This document shows, one piece after another, positions 6,590 through 12,545 of a stretch of 12,545 bases of DNA. The position numbers and the translations under genes are program-made. Where the stretch lies: the NCBI GenBank assembly GCA_026706505.1, contig JAPOYQ010000284.1:3652-16196 (forward strand), in the 5' to 3' direction. Source of the stretch: Gemmatimonadota bacterium (GTDB lineage: Bacteria > Latescibacterota > UBA2968 > UBA8231). The notes under the pieces are model-generated. The model ran no database searches and had not been told where the DNA came from. It saw nothing but the letters and a program-made list of their open reading frames with translations. The first letter of the stretch is position 1; every line of letters begins with the position of its first letter.

Positions 6590-7675
6590 ATGTTCGGAGA
6601 TCGCCTAAAACTTGCCAGAAAAAAGTCCGGTTATTCCCTGCGAGGTTTGTCGGACGCACTGGACGGCCACGTCACCGCCCAAGCCCTTGGGAAATACGAG
6701 CGAGGCGAGATGATGCCAAGCTCCGACGTCTTAATTCGGCTAACCAAGACACTCGGCGTATCCCTTGAGTACCTGCTGAGCGCAGAGGTCGAAGAGCTCG
6801 AGGCGGTGGAATTTCGGAAGCTTTCCGGCACGTCGGCCGGCGAAAGAGCGCGAGTGTCGGCTGAAGTGATCGACTGTTTGCAACGCTACCTGACCATTGA
6901 GGAAATCCTAGGTCTGGATAGCGGGGTATGGAGTGCGCCGCAATTCGGCAATCGCTTCCTCCGCCAAGAAGATGAAGGCGAGAGCGTCGCCGAGGATCTG
7001 CGCAAAGAATGGCAGCTCGGCATCGATCCCATCCCGAATATGACCGCCCTGCTTGAGGATTGGGGGATCAAGGTCTTGGTGATCGAATTGCCGGAGCGCG
7101 TGTCGGGCTTAACCTGCCTAGTCCGCCGGCAACGCCAAAAAGAGAAAGTCCCGGTGATTGTCGTAAACCGGAAAGCCACGCTTGAAAGGCGGCGGTTTAC
7201 GCTGGCACACGAGCTAGCACACCGGCTAATCGACAAAAACTCTCCAGTGGACCACGAAAAAGCATTTAACGTCTTTGCGGGAGCCTTTCTCATTCCGTGT
7301 GATCATCTCGTCAGAGAGGTCGGAGAATCCCGCAAGGCCATCGGCTACCAAGAACTGATCCAACTCAAGCGGATGTACCGGGTTAATGCGGCAACGCTGC
7401 TCGTGCGCTTCAAGCAAGTAGGCATAATCAATGAATCGACGCTTGCCTATGCGTTCCAGACCTTTGCACGCGGATGGCGCTCTAACGAGCCAGAACCGCT
7501 GGAGGAGAACGGCGAAGAAGGACAGCACGAGGTGCCGCGACGGTTTGAGCGGCTTTGTTATTGGGCGCTGGCCGAGGGCCTCATTTCACCAAGCAAGGCC
7601 GGAGAGTTGCTTCAGCAGCCTCGCCACAAGATCGAGCAGGGATTGAGGGGGCCGGCTGAGATTAATGTGGATTGA
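6590..7675 (+). CDS. Xre-family HTH regulator fused to an ImmA/IrrE-type metallopeptidase
   Basis: This 361-residue protein has an N-terminal Xre helix-turn-helix (about 3-60: RLKLARKKSGYSLRGLSDAL - ALGKYERGEMMP - LGVSLEYLL) and a central ImmA/IrrE (peptidase M78) domain. That domain has the zinc motif HELAH at 207-211 and a probable third ligand, E223, in the EKAFNVFAGAFLIP block. A C-terminal tail has the RRFERLCYWALAEGLISPSKAGELL pattern seen at the end of such regulators. Family members cleave or control a repressor, or serve as antitoxins in two-gene modules. The start at 6590 is chosen because the HTH follows immediately and AGGAG (6581-6585) precedes it by 4 bases, somewhat close. The TTG-type start at 6503 would run through the operator and is unlikely. 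No same-strand toxin follows, only a convergent AbiEii remnant 7 bases beyond the stop. Divergent partner: DUF2188. Confidence 0.9.
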   Translation: MFGDRLKLARKKSGYSLRGLSDALDGHVTAQALGKYERGEMMPSSDVLIRLTKTLGVSLEYLLSAEVEELEAVEFRKLSGTSAGERARVSAEVIDCLQRYLTIEEILGLDSGVWSAPQFGNRFLRQEDEGESVAEDLRKEWQLGIDPIPNMTALLEDWGIKVLVIELPERVSGLTCLVRRQRQKEKVPVIVVNRKATLERRRFTLAHELAHRLIDKNSPVDHEKAFNVFAGAFLIPCDHLVREVGESRKAIGYQELIQLKRMYRVNAATLLVRFKQVGIINESTLAYAFQTFARGWRSNEPEPLEENGEEGQHEVPRRFERLCYWALAEGLISPSKAGELLQQPRHKIEQGLRGPAEINVD

Positions 7676-7682
7676 GGCTTCT

Positions 7683-8336
7683 TTAGGAAAAAATTTCAAT
7701 GCGTTGGACGACCTCGCGGAAGAAATCACGCGACCAAACATCGATGGTTCGCGGGTCGCGCACAAACTGGACCACATCGTCTTGGGCGCGCCCAACATCG
7801 AGTTGGTCAACCGCTTGGCACAAGAGTTCCATTAGGCGACCCCGCGTCAAAGGCGTCTCGTCCCGATAATCGCCCGATTGCCTCATGCGCTCCTCTAGAT
7901 GGCTCAGACGCACCTGTGGATGACGACCGGCGTACCAGACTATATCGTACCAGTCCCGCCCCTTGACGCGCGTCTGCCACCTCCGGCATAGGATGGCGTG
8001 TAGCTTACCAGCGAACAGATCGGGCAGGCTATAAACGCGCACCGCAAACGGAATAGGTTGCAGCAGATAGCGGCTTTCGGTCTCAAAGCCGCCGGGTGGG
8101 TCGGTGTCCACTTCGAGTTTGATCCGCAGAGCCGACCCAGGATGCAGGCCGGGGAACCGTTCGGCGTCTGCTTCGATGACGAGTAACTGTTTGAGCGTGT
8201 GGGCCTTGAGAAAGGCCGACTCAATGGCCGTCTGCTGGGTCGGCTCTCTGTGCTCAAACTCGACGCTAAAGCCAAAACTGCCGATCTCGCGCAACAGGGA
8301 CTCGCCATATTGTCCATATCGAGTATTTTTAATCAA
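7683..8336 (-). pseudogene. N-terminally truncated AbiEii/AbiGii-type nucleotidyltransferase
   Basis: The 217-residue frame matches the middle and C-terminal part of the AbiEii/AbiGii (DUF1814) toxin family. It shows an LEVDTDPPGGFETE block (about 74-87), LLQPIPFAVRVYSLPDLFAGK with K111, KGRDWYDIVWY (125-135), and a C-terminal SRDFFREVVQRI. The family normally has roughly 70-90 more residues at the N-terminus, carrying the GGT/S and DxD nucleotide-binding motifs. These are absent here. The frame opens with TTG at 8336, and a TAA (8339-8337) lies directly before it. No continuation is visible in the AT-rich 8341-8467 region on the - strand, although an AGGAGG-like sequence occurs there (about 8366-8371). 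Catalysis is therefore not expected. No AbiEi antitoxin neighbour is present. A shortened but functional protein is possible and less likely. Confidence 0.78.
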
Positions 8337-8340
8337 TTAC

Positions 8341-8427
8341 GTTGAGACGCAGTAGAGTAAGACTACCCTCCTTTAGCTCTAAATTTTCAATTAGCCGAAT
8401 CCTAAACTTACAATTAGACGTCTCAAC
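8341..8427. repeat. 9-bp inverted repeat, one arm inside the rlmB promoter
   Basis: GTTGAGACG (8341-8349) and CGTCTCAAC (8419-8427) are perfect reverse complements 69 bases apart. The downstream arm lies exactly in the spacer between the proposed -35 and -10 of rlmB. The segment is AT-rich between two GC-richer regions. Confidence 0.55.
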
Positions 8428-8440
8428 ATCTATAATTAGC
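8378..8440 (+). repeat. Imperfect direct repeats of 22-23 bp upstream of rlmB
   Basis: A core CAATTAG recurs at 8388 and 8411, and AATTAG at 8434, giving spacings of 23 and 22 bases, about two helical turns. The first two copies are alike over about 19 bases (CTAAA-n-TT-n-CAATTAG-n-CG at 8380-8398 and 8403-8421 approximately). The third is alike mainly over AATTAGCC and overlaps the TATAAT. The phased array could be regulator binding sites or an iteron-like remnant. Confidence 0.5.
8407..8436 (+). promoter_or_regulatory. Probable promoter of rlmB-lptD
   Basis: A perfect TATAAT occurs at 8431-8436, with CTTACA (8407-8412, 4 of 6 matches to TTGACA) 18 bases upstream. Predicted transcription would begin near 8443, leaving a leader of about 25 bases to ATG 8468. 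The leader has no Shine-Dalgarno. Confidence 0.6.
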
Positions 8441-8467
8441 CTGGTTAGACCTGCACTCAGTCATTAC

Positions 8468-9211
8468 ATGTCCGATAAACAAACACCCGACGACCTAATT
8501 TGGGGCCGCCACCCCGTGCTTGAAGCCCTCCGCGCCGAGCGCCCCCTGCGCCGCCTGCTCATCGCCAAGGGCGCACACGGCCCGGTCATCGACGAAATTT
8601 TCGCCCGCGCGCGGCAGGCCCACATCCCCTATGACCTGCGCGACAAGGCCCAACTCGACCACCTCGCCGGCCCCCACCACCAAAGCGTCGTCGCGTACGC
8701 GGCAGCCGCAACGTACGCGGACTTCGACCACGTACTCGCCCACCTGTCGGCCCCGGCCCTGCTCCTCTTTCTCGACCAAGTGCAAGATCCCCACAACCTC
8801 GGCGCCATCATCCGCAGCGCCCACGCGCTCGGTGCGCAAGGCGTAGTCGTGCCCGCCCGATCTGCCGCCGGCCTCTCGCCAACCGCGCTCAAGGCCGCAG
8901 CCGGTGCGGCCCAGCACCTGCCCGTCTGCCGAGTTGACAACTTGCAAAAGGCCCTGCAAAAAGCCGCGGCCTGTGGGCTTTTCATCGCCGGACTCGACGC
9001 CCAAGGCGAACAGCCTTTGCCGACCGCGGACTTTGCCCAGCCCTGCGCCCTAGTCATCGGCAGCGAGGGCAAGGGGCTGCGGCGCATGGTGCAAAAGCGC
9101 TGCGACGCGCTCTTGCACATCCCCATGCAGCGCGAGGCCATCGGCTCGCTCAACGCCTCAGTGGCCGCTGGTATCGCCCTGTACGAAGTATTCCGCCAGC
9201 GCCAGCCATGA
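8468..9211 (+). CDS. rlmB: 23S rRNA 2'-O-ribose methyltransferase, RlmB/TrmH (SpoU) family
   Basis: The 247-residue enzyme belongs to the SPOUT family that transfers a methyl group from S-adenosylmethionine to a ribose 2'-hydroxyl; RlmB modifies 23S rRNA. The N-terminal substrate-binding domain opens with LIWGRHPVLEALRA. The trefoil-knot methyltransferase domain has motif 1 QDPHNLGAIIRSA (from 106), motif 2 GSEGKG (198-203) and motif 3 SLNAS (227-231). ATG 8468 gives a family-typical N-terminus; the open frame before it (from 8342) is AT-rich leader without a family match. No Shine-Dalgarno precedes the start. The stop overlaps the lptD start in ATGA, implying translational coupling. A tRNA or other rRNA target within the SpoU family cannot be excluded. 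Confidence 0.92.
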   Translation: MSDKQTPDDLIWGRHPVLEALRAERPLRRLLIAKGAHGPVIDEIFARARQAHIPYDLRDKAQLDHLAGPHHQSVVAYAAAATYADFDHVLAHLSAPALLLFLDQVQDPHNLGAIIRSAHALGAQGVVVPARSAAGLSPTALKAAAGAAQHLPVCRVDNLQKALQKAAACGLFIAGLDAQGEQPLPTADFAQPCALVIGSEGKGLRRMVQKRCDALLHIPMQREAIGSLNASVAAGIALYEVFRQRQP

Positions 9212-11679
9212 TCGTCCTGCTAATCCTCTGTCTGGCCCTCGCCCATGCGCGCGACAGCGAGGCGTCCGATACCCAACTGCAAGAGGCCCGCTCCCTGCTG
9301 ACCCAGGCCAAGGGCCAAGACAAAGACCAAGGCTTTGCATACCAAGCCACCTATATGCGCTATTACGAGGTCGGCGACTCGCTCCTGTTGCAGGGGCAGG
9401 CCCGCGTCTCGCACAAGGGCGCTGAACTAGAGGCCGCCGAAATCGTCTTCCGCCGCGACCTCGACCAAGTCGAAGCGCGGGCAGCCCTCGATTCGCTGGG
9501 GCGCGTCGTCGGCCGCCCGGTGTTGCGCAAAGGCGACCAAACCCTGCGCGGCGAGCGCATTCTCTACAACCTCTCCACCGAGCAAGGAACCATCCTCAAA
9601 GGCAAGATCCACCGCGATAAGGGGTTTTACGCCGGACACTTGATCCAGACCCGCAGCAGCACCGAGTTCCACGTCCACCAAGGCTCGTACACCACGTGCG
9701 ACGCCGACCACCCTCACTTTGACTTCTACAGCCCGCGGATCAAGGTCATAGCCGGCGACATGGCCGTGGCGCGACCCGTGTATTTTCGCATCAAGGAGCG
9801 GCGGCTGTTGTGGATTCCCTTTTACGTATTTTCACTGCGCGAAGACCGCCAGTCCGGGATTTTGACGCCGAGTTTTGGGCAACGCACCCTTAGATTTGGG
9901 GCACGCCAAAGCGAGTGGGAACTGCGCAACTTGGGCTACTATCTCGCGCCCAACGACTATTGGGACCTATCCCTCGCAGCCGACTTACGGCAGCGCTCGG
10001 GCTGGCTGGGGCGCGCCCGCCTCAACTACTCCGCGCGCTACCGATTCAGAGGCCACGTCAGAACCCAGTTTGAAAACCGCCAAGATGGCCGCACGGCCTC
10101 GCGCAACTGGCGGCTGGAATTCAGGCACAGCCAAGAGCTAGGCCGCGACGCGAGCCTGCGGGCCAACGGCACCTTCCAGAGCAACAACAGCTTTGCCCAA
10201 GACAACAGCGCGAGCCTCCAAGACCGCCTCAATCGCACCCTGCGCTCCAACCTCAGCTATACTCGGCGCTGGCGCGGTTCGGGCAATAGCTTGAGCCTAA
10301 AAGCGAGCCAGACCAAAAACCTCGACACCGAGACGTTCTCCACCGTCCTGCCCGAACTCAGCCTGCGCAAGAGCCGCAAGCCGATTTGGGGCCAAGCTCC
10401 AAGGGGCCAAAATCGCCAAAATCGCCCCTGGTACAGTCGCATTTACTACGACGGCAACGCCAGCCTGCGCAACACGCAGAGCGGCAGCCGCACAGACACC
10501 ACCAGCAAAACTAGGGCACAAGTGAACTGGCGCGTCAGCGCGCAGTATCGCCCCTTTTCTTGGTTCAATCTCAGTCCGTCGCTCAACCAAGGCTGGAGCG
10601 ACCAGGACCTGCGCGAGAGCGCAACCCGCAGCCGGCGTAGCGACCGCTTCTCAACCCGTGCAGCCTTGAGCCAGACCTTCTACGGCCTTTTCAACCCATC
10701 CATCGGCCCACTCCAAGCCCTGCGCCACGTACTCAAACCCAGCATCTCGTTCAACTACCAAGCCTCCCGCGCCGACACCGGCGGCGTCTTGGGCTTCGGC
10801 GGCGACGGCAGCCGGCTCCAACACCGGCGGCGCTTGGACTTCCGCCTCGACAACACCTTCTGGGCCAAAATCCTGCGCGACGAAGAGGAGCACAAAGTGC
10901 GCCTAGTCCAGTTCAATTTTTATACGGCCTATGACTTTGAGAAAAAGGAGCGCCAACTAGACGACCTGCGAACGACCCTAAGCGTCGAGGCAGGTCGCTA
11001 CTTAAATTCGCGGTTGACCTTGCGCCACGAGTTTTACGACGAGCTAAACCAACGGCACCTGTTGGCCCCGCGCCGCAAGCAGCTTGAAGTGCGGACCTCG
11101 GTTAGCTGGTCGCGGCGGTCCGGGGCGTCGCGCATGGACGCTGACCGGACCAGCAGCTTTGACTCCTCCAGCCGATACGACCAGAGTAGTTTCGGCTCCT
11201 CCAGTCCCTATGGACAAAGCAGCTTTGGCTCTTCCGGCCGATACGGACAGAGCAGTTTCGGCTCCTCCAGCCCCTACGGCCGGGAATCCTTCGGCTTTGA
11301 AAGCGGCCTCATGCGCGACATTGACAACCGCCGGCGTGGCACTCGCCTCCAACTCAGCCACTACATCTCGCACCGCCGCGCCACGACTACGACCCCTAAC
11401 TTTATCCGCTCTTGGATACGGACCGCGGCCGGCTTTAGCTTGGCGAGTTGGCATTGCAATTATTCGCTCAACTACAACCTGCGCGCCCCAGGGACGCGGC
11501 TTTTAGCTACCGAGCGCATCACTTCCGAGTTGTTGTCCCTGCAAAAGGAATTCCACGACTGGACTGCGACCCTCAACGTGCAGCCGAGCACCTTCCACAA
11601 AAACCGGGCGTTCTTTTTTAAGGTGCAGTTAAAAGACATTCCGCAGCTCAAACTCGAGCGTGGCCAGCGGCGCTTCTAG
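9208..11679 (+). CDS. lptD: LPS-assembly protein LptD homologue (outer-membrane beta-barrel)
   Basis: LptD forms the outer-membrane barrel that inserts lipopolysaccharide. This 823-residue protein has a short hydrophobic leader (MIVLLILCLALAHA, cleavage likely after A14). An OstA-like periplasmic beta-jellyroll follows (about 45-200), with repeated GxAxxxxxGxxLxAxxI patterns. The conserved SYTTCDADHPHFDF (C164) and YFRIKERRLLWIPFY - SGILTPSFG segments mark the junction to the barrel. The remainder is rich in alternating strands with aromatic ends. Residues 650-693 are a Ser/Gly/Phe/Tyr repeat, probably an extracellular loop. The leader is short and lacks the usual basic residues, but no better in-frame start lies upstream. 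The gene overlaps rlmB by four bases. Family identity is good; sequence differs much from proteobacterial LptD. Confidence 0.87.
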   Translation: MIVLLILCLALAHARDSEASDTQLQEARSLLTQAKGQDKDQGFAYQATYMRYYEVGDSLLLQGQARVSHKGAELEAAEIVFRRDLDQVEARAALDSLGRVVGRPVLRKGDQTLRGERILYNLSTEQGTILKGKIHRDKGFYAGHLIQTRSSTEFHVHQGSYTTCDADHPHFDFYSPRIKVIAGDMAVARPVYFRIKERRLLWIPFYVFSLREDRQSGILTPSFGQRTLRFGARQSEWELRNLGYYLAPNDYWDLSLAADLRQRSGWLGRARLNYSARYRFRGHVRTQFENRQDGRTASRNWRLEFRHSQELGRDASLRANGTFQSNNSFAQDNSASLQDRLNRTLRSNLSYTRRWRGSGNSLSLKASQTKNLDTETFSTVLPELSLRKSRKPIWGQAPRGQNRQNRPWYSRIYYDGNASLRNTQSGSRTDTTSKTRAQVNWRVSAQYRPFSWFNLSPSLNQGWSDQDLRESATRSRRSDRFSTRAALSQTFYGLFNPSIGPLQALRHVLKPSISFNYQASRADTGGVLGFGGDGSRLQHRRRLDFRLDNTFWAKILRDEEEHKVRLVQFNFYTAYDFEKKERQLDDLRTTLSVEAGRYLNSRLTLRHEFYDELNQRHLLAPRRKQLEVRTSVSWSRRSGASRMDADRTSSFDSSSRYDQSSFGSSSPYGQSSFGSSGRYGQSSFGSSSPYGRESFGFESGLMRDIDNRRRGTRLQLSHYISHRRATTTTPNFIRSWIRTAAGFSLASWHCNYSLNYNLRAPGTRLLATERITSELLSLQKEFHDWTATLNVQPSTFHKNRAFFFKVQLKDIPQLKLERGQRRF
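11155..11286 (+). repeat. Four 33-bp tandem repeats within lptD (SFGSSxxYGQS)
   Basis: In-frame copies start at 11155, 11188, 11221 and 11254, with a fifth partial one (SFGF) at 11287. Each encodes an 11-residue Ser/Gly/Tyr/Phe/Gln unit: SFDSSSRYDQS, SFGSSSPYGQS, SFGSSGRYGQS, SFGSSSPYGRE. High DNA similarity suggests recent expansion and possible length variation between strains. Confidence 0.92.
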
Positions 11680-11685
11680 GGATGG

Positions 11686-11713
11686 TTGACAGGTGTACGG
11701 CGAGGGGTACATT
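11686..11713 (+). promoter_or_regulatory. Probable promoter of dtd-maf
   Basis: A consensus TTGACA (11686-11691) is followed, 16 bases on, by TACATT (11708-11713). It starts 7 bases after the lptD stop and would produce a leader of roughly 95 bases before the dtd GTG. Confidence 0.6.
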
Positions 11714-11721
11714 TAAAAATC

Positions 11722-11770
11722 ATGCGACGATTCTCAAGCCTTAAAGACTTGGATTTTTGAGAACTCGCAT
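11722..11770 (+). promoter_or_regulatory. Imperfect hairpin in the dtd leader / lptD downstream region
   Basis: ATGCGA (11722-11727) pairs with TCGCAT (11765-11770), and TTCTCAA (11731-11737) pairs with TTGAGAA (11757-11763). A small internal loop (CGA against C) separates them, and a 19-base apical region contains further CAAG/CTTG pairing. No T-tract follows on the + strand, so it is not a standard intrinsic terminator. If the promoter at 11686 is used it is part of the dtd mRNA leader. Confidence 0.6.
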
Positions 11771-11774
11771 CATG

Positions 11775-11801
11775 TAATCACAATAATCACAGTAATCACA
11801 G
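11775..11801 (+). repeat. Three 9-bp direct repeats before dtd
   Basis: TAATCACAA, TAATCACAG, TAATCACAG run head to tail, ending 13 bases before the GTG start of dtd, between the leader hairpin and the start codon, where a ribosome-binding site would usually be. Confidence 0.85.
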
Positions 11802-11814
11802 TCCACTCCCGCTC

Positions 11815-12258
11815 GTGAAAGTCCTCGTCCAGCGCGTCAGCCACGCTAGTGTCCACATCGATGGCGAGCTCCACGGCCAAATTGGCCAGGGTTTGGTCCT
11901 GCTCGTCGGCTTCGGCCCTAGCGACGACGACCAAGCGTTGCGCTTCTGCGCTGAAAAGTGCGCTCACCTGCGCATCTTCGCCGATGACCAAGGCAAAATG
12001 AATCGCTCGGTACTCGACGTTGGCGGCGGCGTACTCGCCATCTCGCAGTTTACCCTGTACGGCGACTGCCGCAAGGGCCGCCGCCCTAGCTTCGTCCAAG
12101 CCGCCCCACCTCCGGTTGCCGAGCGCCTGTACGAGCGCTTTCTCGACCTGCTCGCCGAACAAGGCTTGCCGCCCCAGCGCGGCGTCTTCGGCGCTTACAT
12201 GCAGGTCGAAATCCACAACGACGGCCCAGTCACCTTAATGGTGGAGTCTCCAGCGTGA
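11815..12258 (+). CDS. dtd: D-aminoacyl-tRNA deacylase
   Basis: Dtd hydrolyses D-aminoacyl-tRNAs (and glycyl-tRNA-Ala mischarges), keeping D-amino acids out of proteins; it is a cytoplasmic homodimer. The 147-residue length is standard. The start MKVLVQRVSHASV, the catalytic SQFTLYGDCRKGRRPSF block (from S77) and the C-terminal NDGPVT (135-140) with the Gly-cisPro dipeptide are all present. The start is GTG at 11815; an ATG at 11772 runs straight into a stop. There is no Shine-Dalgarno. The stop overlaps the maf GTG in GTGA, so the two genes form an operon. Confidence 0.95.
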   Translation: MKVLVQRVSHASVHIDGELHGQIGQGLVLLVGFGPSDDDQALRFCAEKCAHLRIFADDQGKMNRSVLDVGGGVLAISQFTLYGDCRKGRRPSFVQAAPPPVAERLYERFLDLLAEQGLPPQRGVFGAYMQVEIHNDGPVTLMVESPA

Positions 12259-12545
12259 AGCCACTCATCCTCGGCTCGGCCTCGCCCCGGCGCGCCGATC
12301 TGTTGCGCCAACTCGCCCTGCCCTTTACAGTCGTCCCCAGTCCGGTGGCAGAGCCGGTGCCCGCAACGTCCATCCCGGCCGACTACGCACTCGAATCGGC
12401 CGTGGCCAAAGCCCGCGCTGTGGCCAGTTCAGTCGCCGCGGACGCCATCATCATCGCCGCGGACACCATCGTCTGCTGCAATGGAGTAATATTGGGCAAA
12501 CCCGCCGATGCAGCCGACGCAGCCTCCATGCTCGGTCGCCTCTCG
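12255..12545 (+). CDS. maf: Maf-family nucleoside triphosphate pyrophosphatase (3' end outside window)
   Basis: The 97 visible codons begin at GTG 12255 with LILGSASPRRADLL (SxSPRR motif, residues 8-13) and include IIAADTIV with the catalytic-type D70 and ILGKP. These are the conserved N-terminal half of Maf/YceF/YhdE proteins, house-cleaning pyrophosphatases that hydrolyse non-canonical or modified NTPs and have been linked to septum formation. The start overlaps the dtd stop by four bases. GGTGGAG in the end of dtd (about 12240-12246) gives a usable Shine-Dalgarno 8 bases upstream. Which nucleotide is preferred cannot be told here. Confidence 0.93.
   Translation, partial: MKPLILGSASPRRADLLRQLALPFTVVPSPVAEPVPATSIPADYALESAVAKARAVASSVAADAIIIAADTIVCCNGVILGKPADAADAASMLGRLS

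Noticed and set aside
7665..7834. Possible + strand toxin gene beginning ATGTGG inside the end of the Xre/ImmA gene, overlapping its stop as toxin-antitoxin pairs often do
   Set aside because: The frame is only about 55 codons, lies antisense to the AbiEii remnant and shows no PIN or other toxin motif.
8378..8440. CRISPR array or plasmid iterons
   Set aside because: Only three imperfect copies at 22-23 bp with no room for spacers, and no cas or rep gene nearby.
3870..8467. Integrase, transposase or tRNA attachment site bounding the island
   Set aside because: No recombinase-like protein, tRNA or clear flanking direct repeats found in the window.
8495..9153. Two - strand frames of 169 and 174 codons opposite rlmB
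   Set aside because: Typical GC-rich antisense shadows; the + strand has all SPOUT motifs.
11044..11506. Antisense and alternate-frame open frames over the lptD repeat region
   Set aside because: Repetition in lptD creates repetitive Ala/Gly/Thr-rich shadows in other frames; no independent evidence of coding.

Overview
The window is a bacterial chromosome segment with two different textures. Its ends are GC-rich housekeeping DNA (sampled lines are roughly 60-70% GC): the 3' part of rpsA (ribosomal protein S1), mutS, then rlmB, an lptD-type outer-membrane assembly gene, dtd and the start of maf. All lie on the + strand. An LptD homologue with a signal peptide and OstA-like domain implies a diderm, Gram-negative-type envelope. 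I cannot place the phylum from this sequence. A deep-branching lineage such as one in the FCB group is a guess; it fits the LptD style and the general lack of Shine-Dalgarno motifs before the housekeeping genes.

Layout: 1-1152 rpsA 3' part with a strong intrinsic terminator at 1173-1213; 1245-3869 mutS; 3870-8340 an accessory island; 8341-8467 an AT-rich promoter region with direct and inverted repeats; 8468-9211 rlmB and 9208-11679 lptD, overlapping in an ATGA; 11680-11814 a promoter and leader; 11815-12258 dtd and 12255-12545 maf (cut by the window end), overlapping in a GTGA.

The island between mutS and rlmB holds defence and toxin-antitoxin style genes, several of them broken. In order they are: an intact minimal nucleotidyltransferase (MntA-type antitoxin) with only the first 43 codons of its HepT-type partner; an intact AT-rich (about 40% GC in sampled lines) 497-residue reverse transcriptase of the abortive-infection/unknown-group (defence-associated) kind; a start-less TPR fragment in the same frame as the reverse transcriptase, just after its stop codon; a small DUF2188 gene on the - strand; a divergent Xre-HTH/ImmA-type metallopeptidase regulator, sharing with it an intergenic region that has overlapping back-to-back promoters and a clear inverted-repeat operator; and, convergent to the regulator, an AbiEii/AbiGii-type nucleotidyltransferase lacking its catalytic N-terminus. 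The picture is a hotspot where modules have arrived repeatedly and decayed, leaving the reverse transcriptase and the DUF2188/ImmA pair as the parts most likely still functional.

The four island genes with intact starts carry recognisable Shine-Dalgarno motifs, whereas mutS, rlmB, lptD and dtd do not. This supports a foreign origin for the island and gives a testable statement about translation initiation in the host. The most interesting candidates for an undescribed system are the reverse transcriptase with its in-frame TPR tail, and the DUF2188-ImmA divergent pair.
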